Of a DNA stretch of 64,000 nucleotides, positions 63,701 through 64,000 are shown in pieces; position 1 is the stretch's first letter; every line of letters begins with the position of its first letter. Origin of the DNA: Cristatella mucedo (taxonomy: Eukaryota > Bryozoa > Phylactolaemata > Cristatellidae); NCBI GenBank assembly GCA_009760855.2, contig WPIO01000039.1, forward strand, positions 435,501 through 499,500. The letters run 5' to 3'. A program made the position numbers and the translations under genes. A model generated the notes under the pieces. That model made no database searches and was not told where the DNA came from. It saw nothing but the letters and a program-made list of their open reading frames with translations.

Positions 63701-64000
63701 CAAGCAGACGTCACTCGGTAGCATTTAAAGCCAAGGGACAAGAGCAGCCAAAAAGCCCATTATTCCTTCGTCTAACAGAGAGCCGTTTGGCCGGAAGCAT
63801 GAGATAGAGAGAGGCAAGCCGTTCCTGCCCGAGTTCATTGGACAACAGAAAGCAAAGTATGGGACTGGCAAACTAGTGTCGAATGCATCCTGAAGTGCAC
63901 GAGGGAAAGCTAAGACAGCAACGCTAGAGACGTTTCGAGTAACTTGCATCCATCAATGGCAATCAAACGTGGGAATTACTAATGAACCTCTCGGCTCTAC

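Overview
This window is eukaryotic, from an invertebrate animal or close relative. It has introns with GT-AG borders, many long dinucleotide microsatellites, tRNA-derived SINEs, L2-like non-LTR retrotransposon remains, a hAT DNA-transposon fossil, and a single animal-type LATS/Warts kinase gene. No bacterial operon, viral gene or CRISPR array is visible. I cannot name the species. The (AG)n/(CT)n blocks, the many G/C homopolymers and the dense dispersed repeats point to a repeat-rich genome.

Right end (55,706-61,002, minus strand): the one gene I recognise with high confidence. Eight exons with matching splice phases encode the C-terminal ~730 residues of LATS/Warts: a PPxY motif, the MOB-binding segment, the whole split AGC kinase domain, the hydrophobic motif and the C-terminal tail. 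The N-terminal exons are not seen and probably lie beyond 64,000. An intron carries a retrotransposon 3' end.

Left half (558-30,252, minus strand): isolated coding-like blocks flanked by plausible splice sites, all on one strand. They start in a CpG-rich region near 30,250 and end with a pair of UBA-like helical modules resembling the C terminus of ACK/TNK2 kinases (935-558). They may belong to one large gene with repeat-filled introns, or to several genes. No kinase domain was found, and I cannot identify the protein. Two blocks have matching phase (11,989-11,578 to 8,071; 4,416-4,306 to 1,849), which supports linkage but does not prove it.

Middle (31,400-55,600): mostly mobile DNA. It holds a hAT fossil of the ZMYM/TTF-type class (34,280-37,015) with a second partial copy at 52,800, two L2-like LINE families, two SINE families, and a GC-rich composite repeat in opposite orientations. 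A compact CpG-rich open frame on the plus strand (47,064-47,343) may be a small novel gene.

Repeat logic: LINE family A ends in a conserved hairpin followed by an (ATT)n tail, and SINE family A carries a related 3' end behind a tRNA-like head. This is the pattern expected if the SINE is copied by the LINE's reverse transcriptase. Coordinates of repeats are approximate to about 10-20 bases. Exon borders are read by eye from splice consensus and frame.
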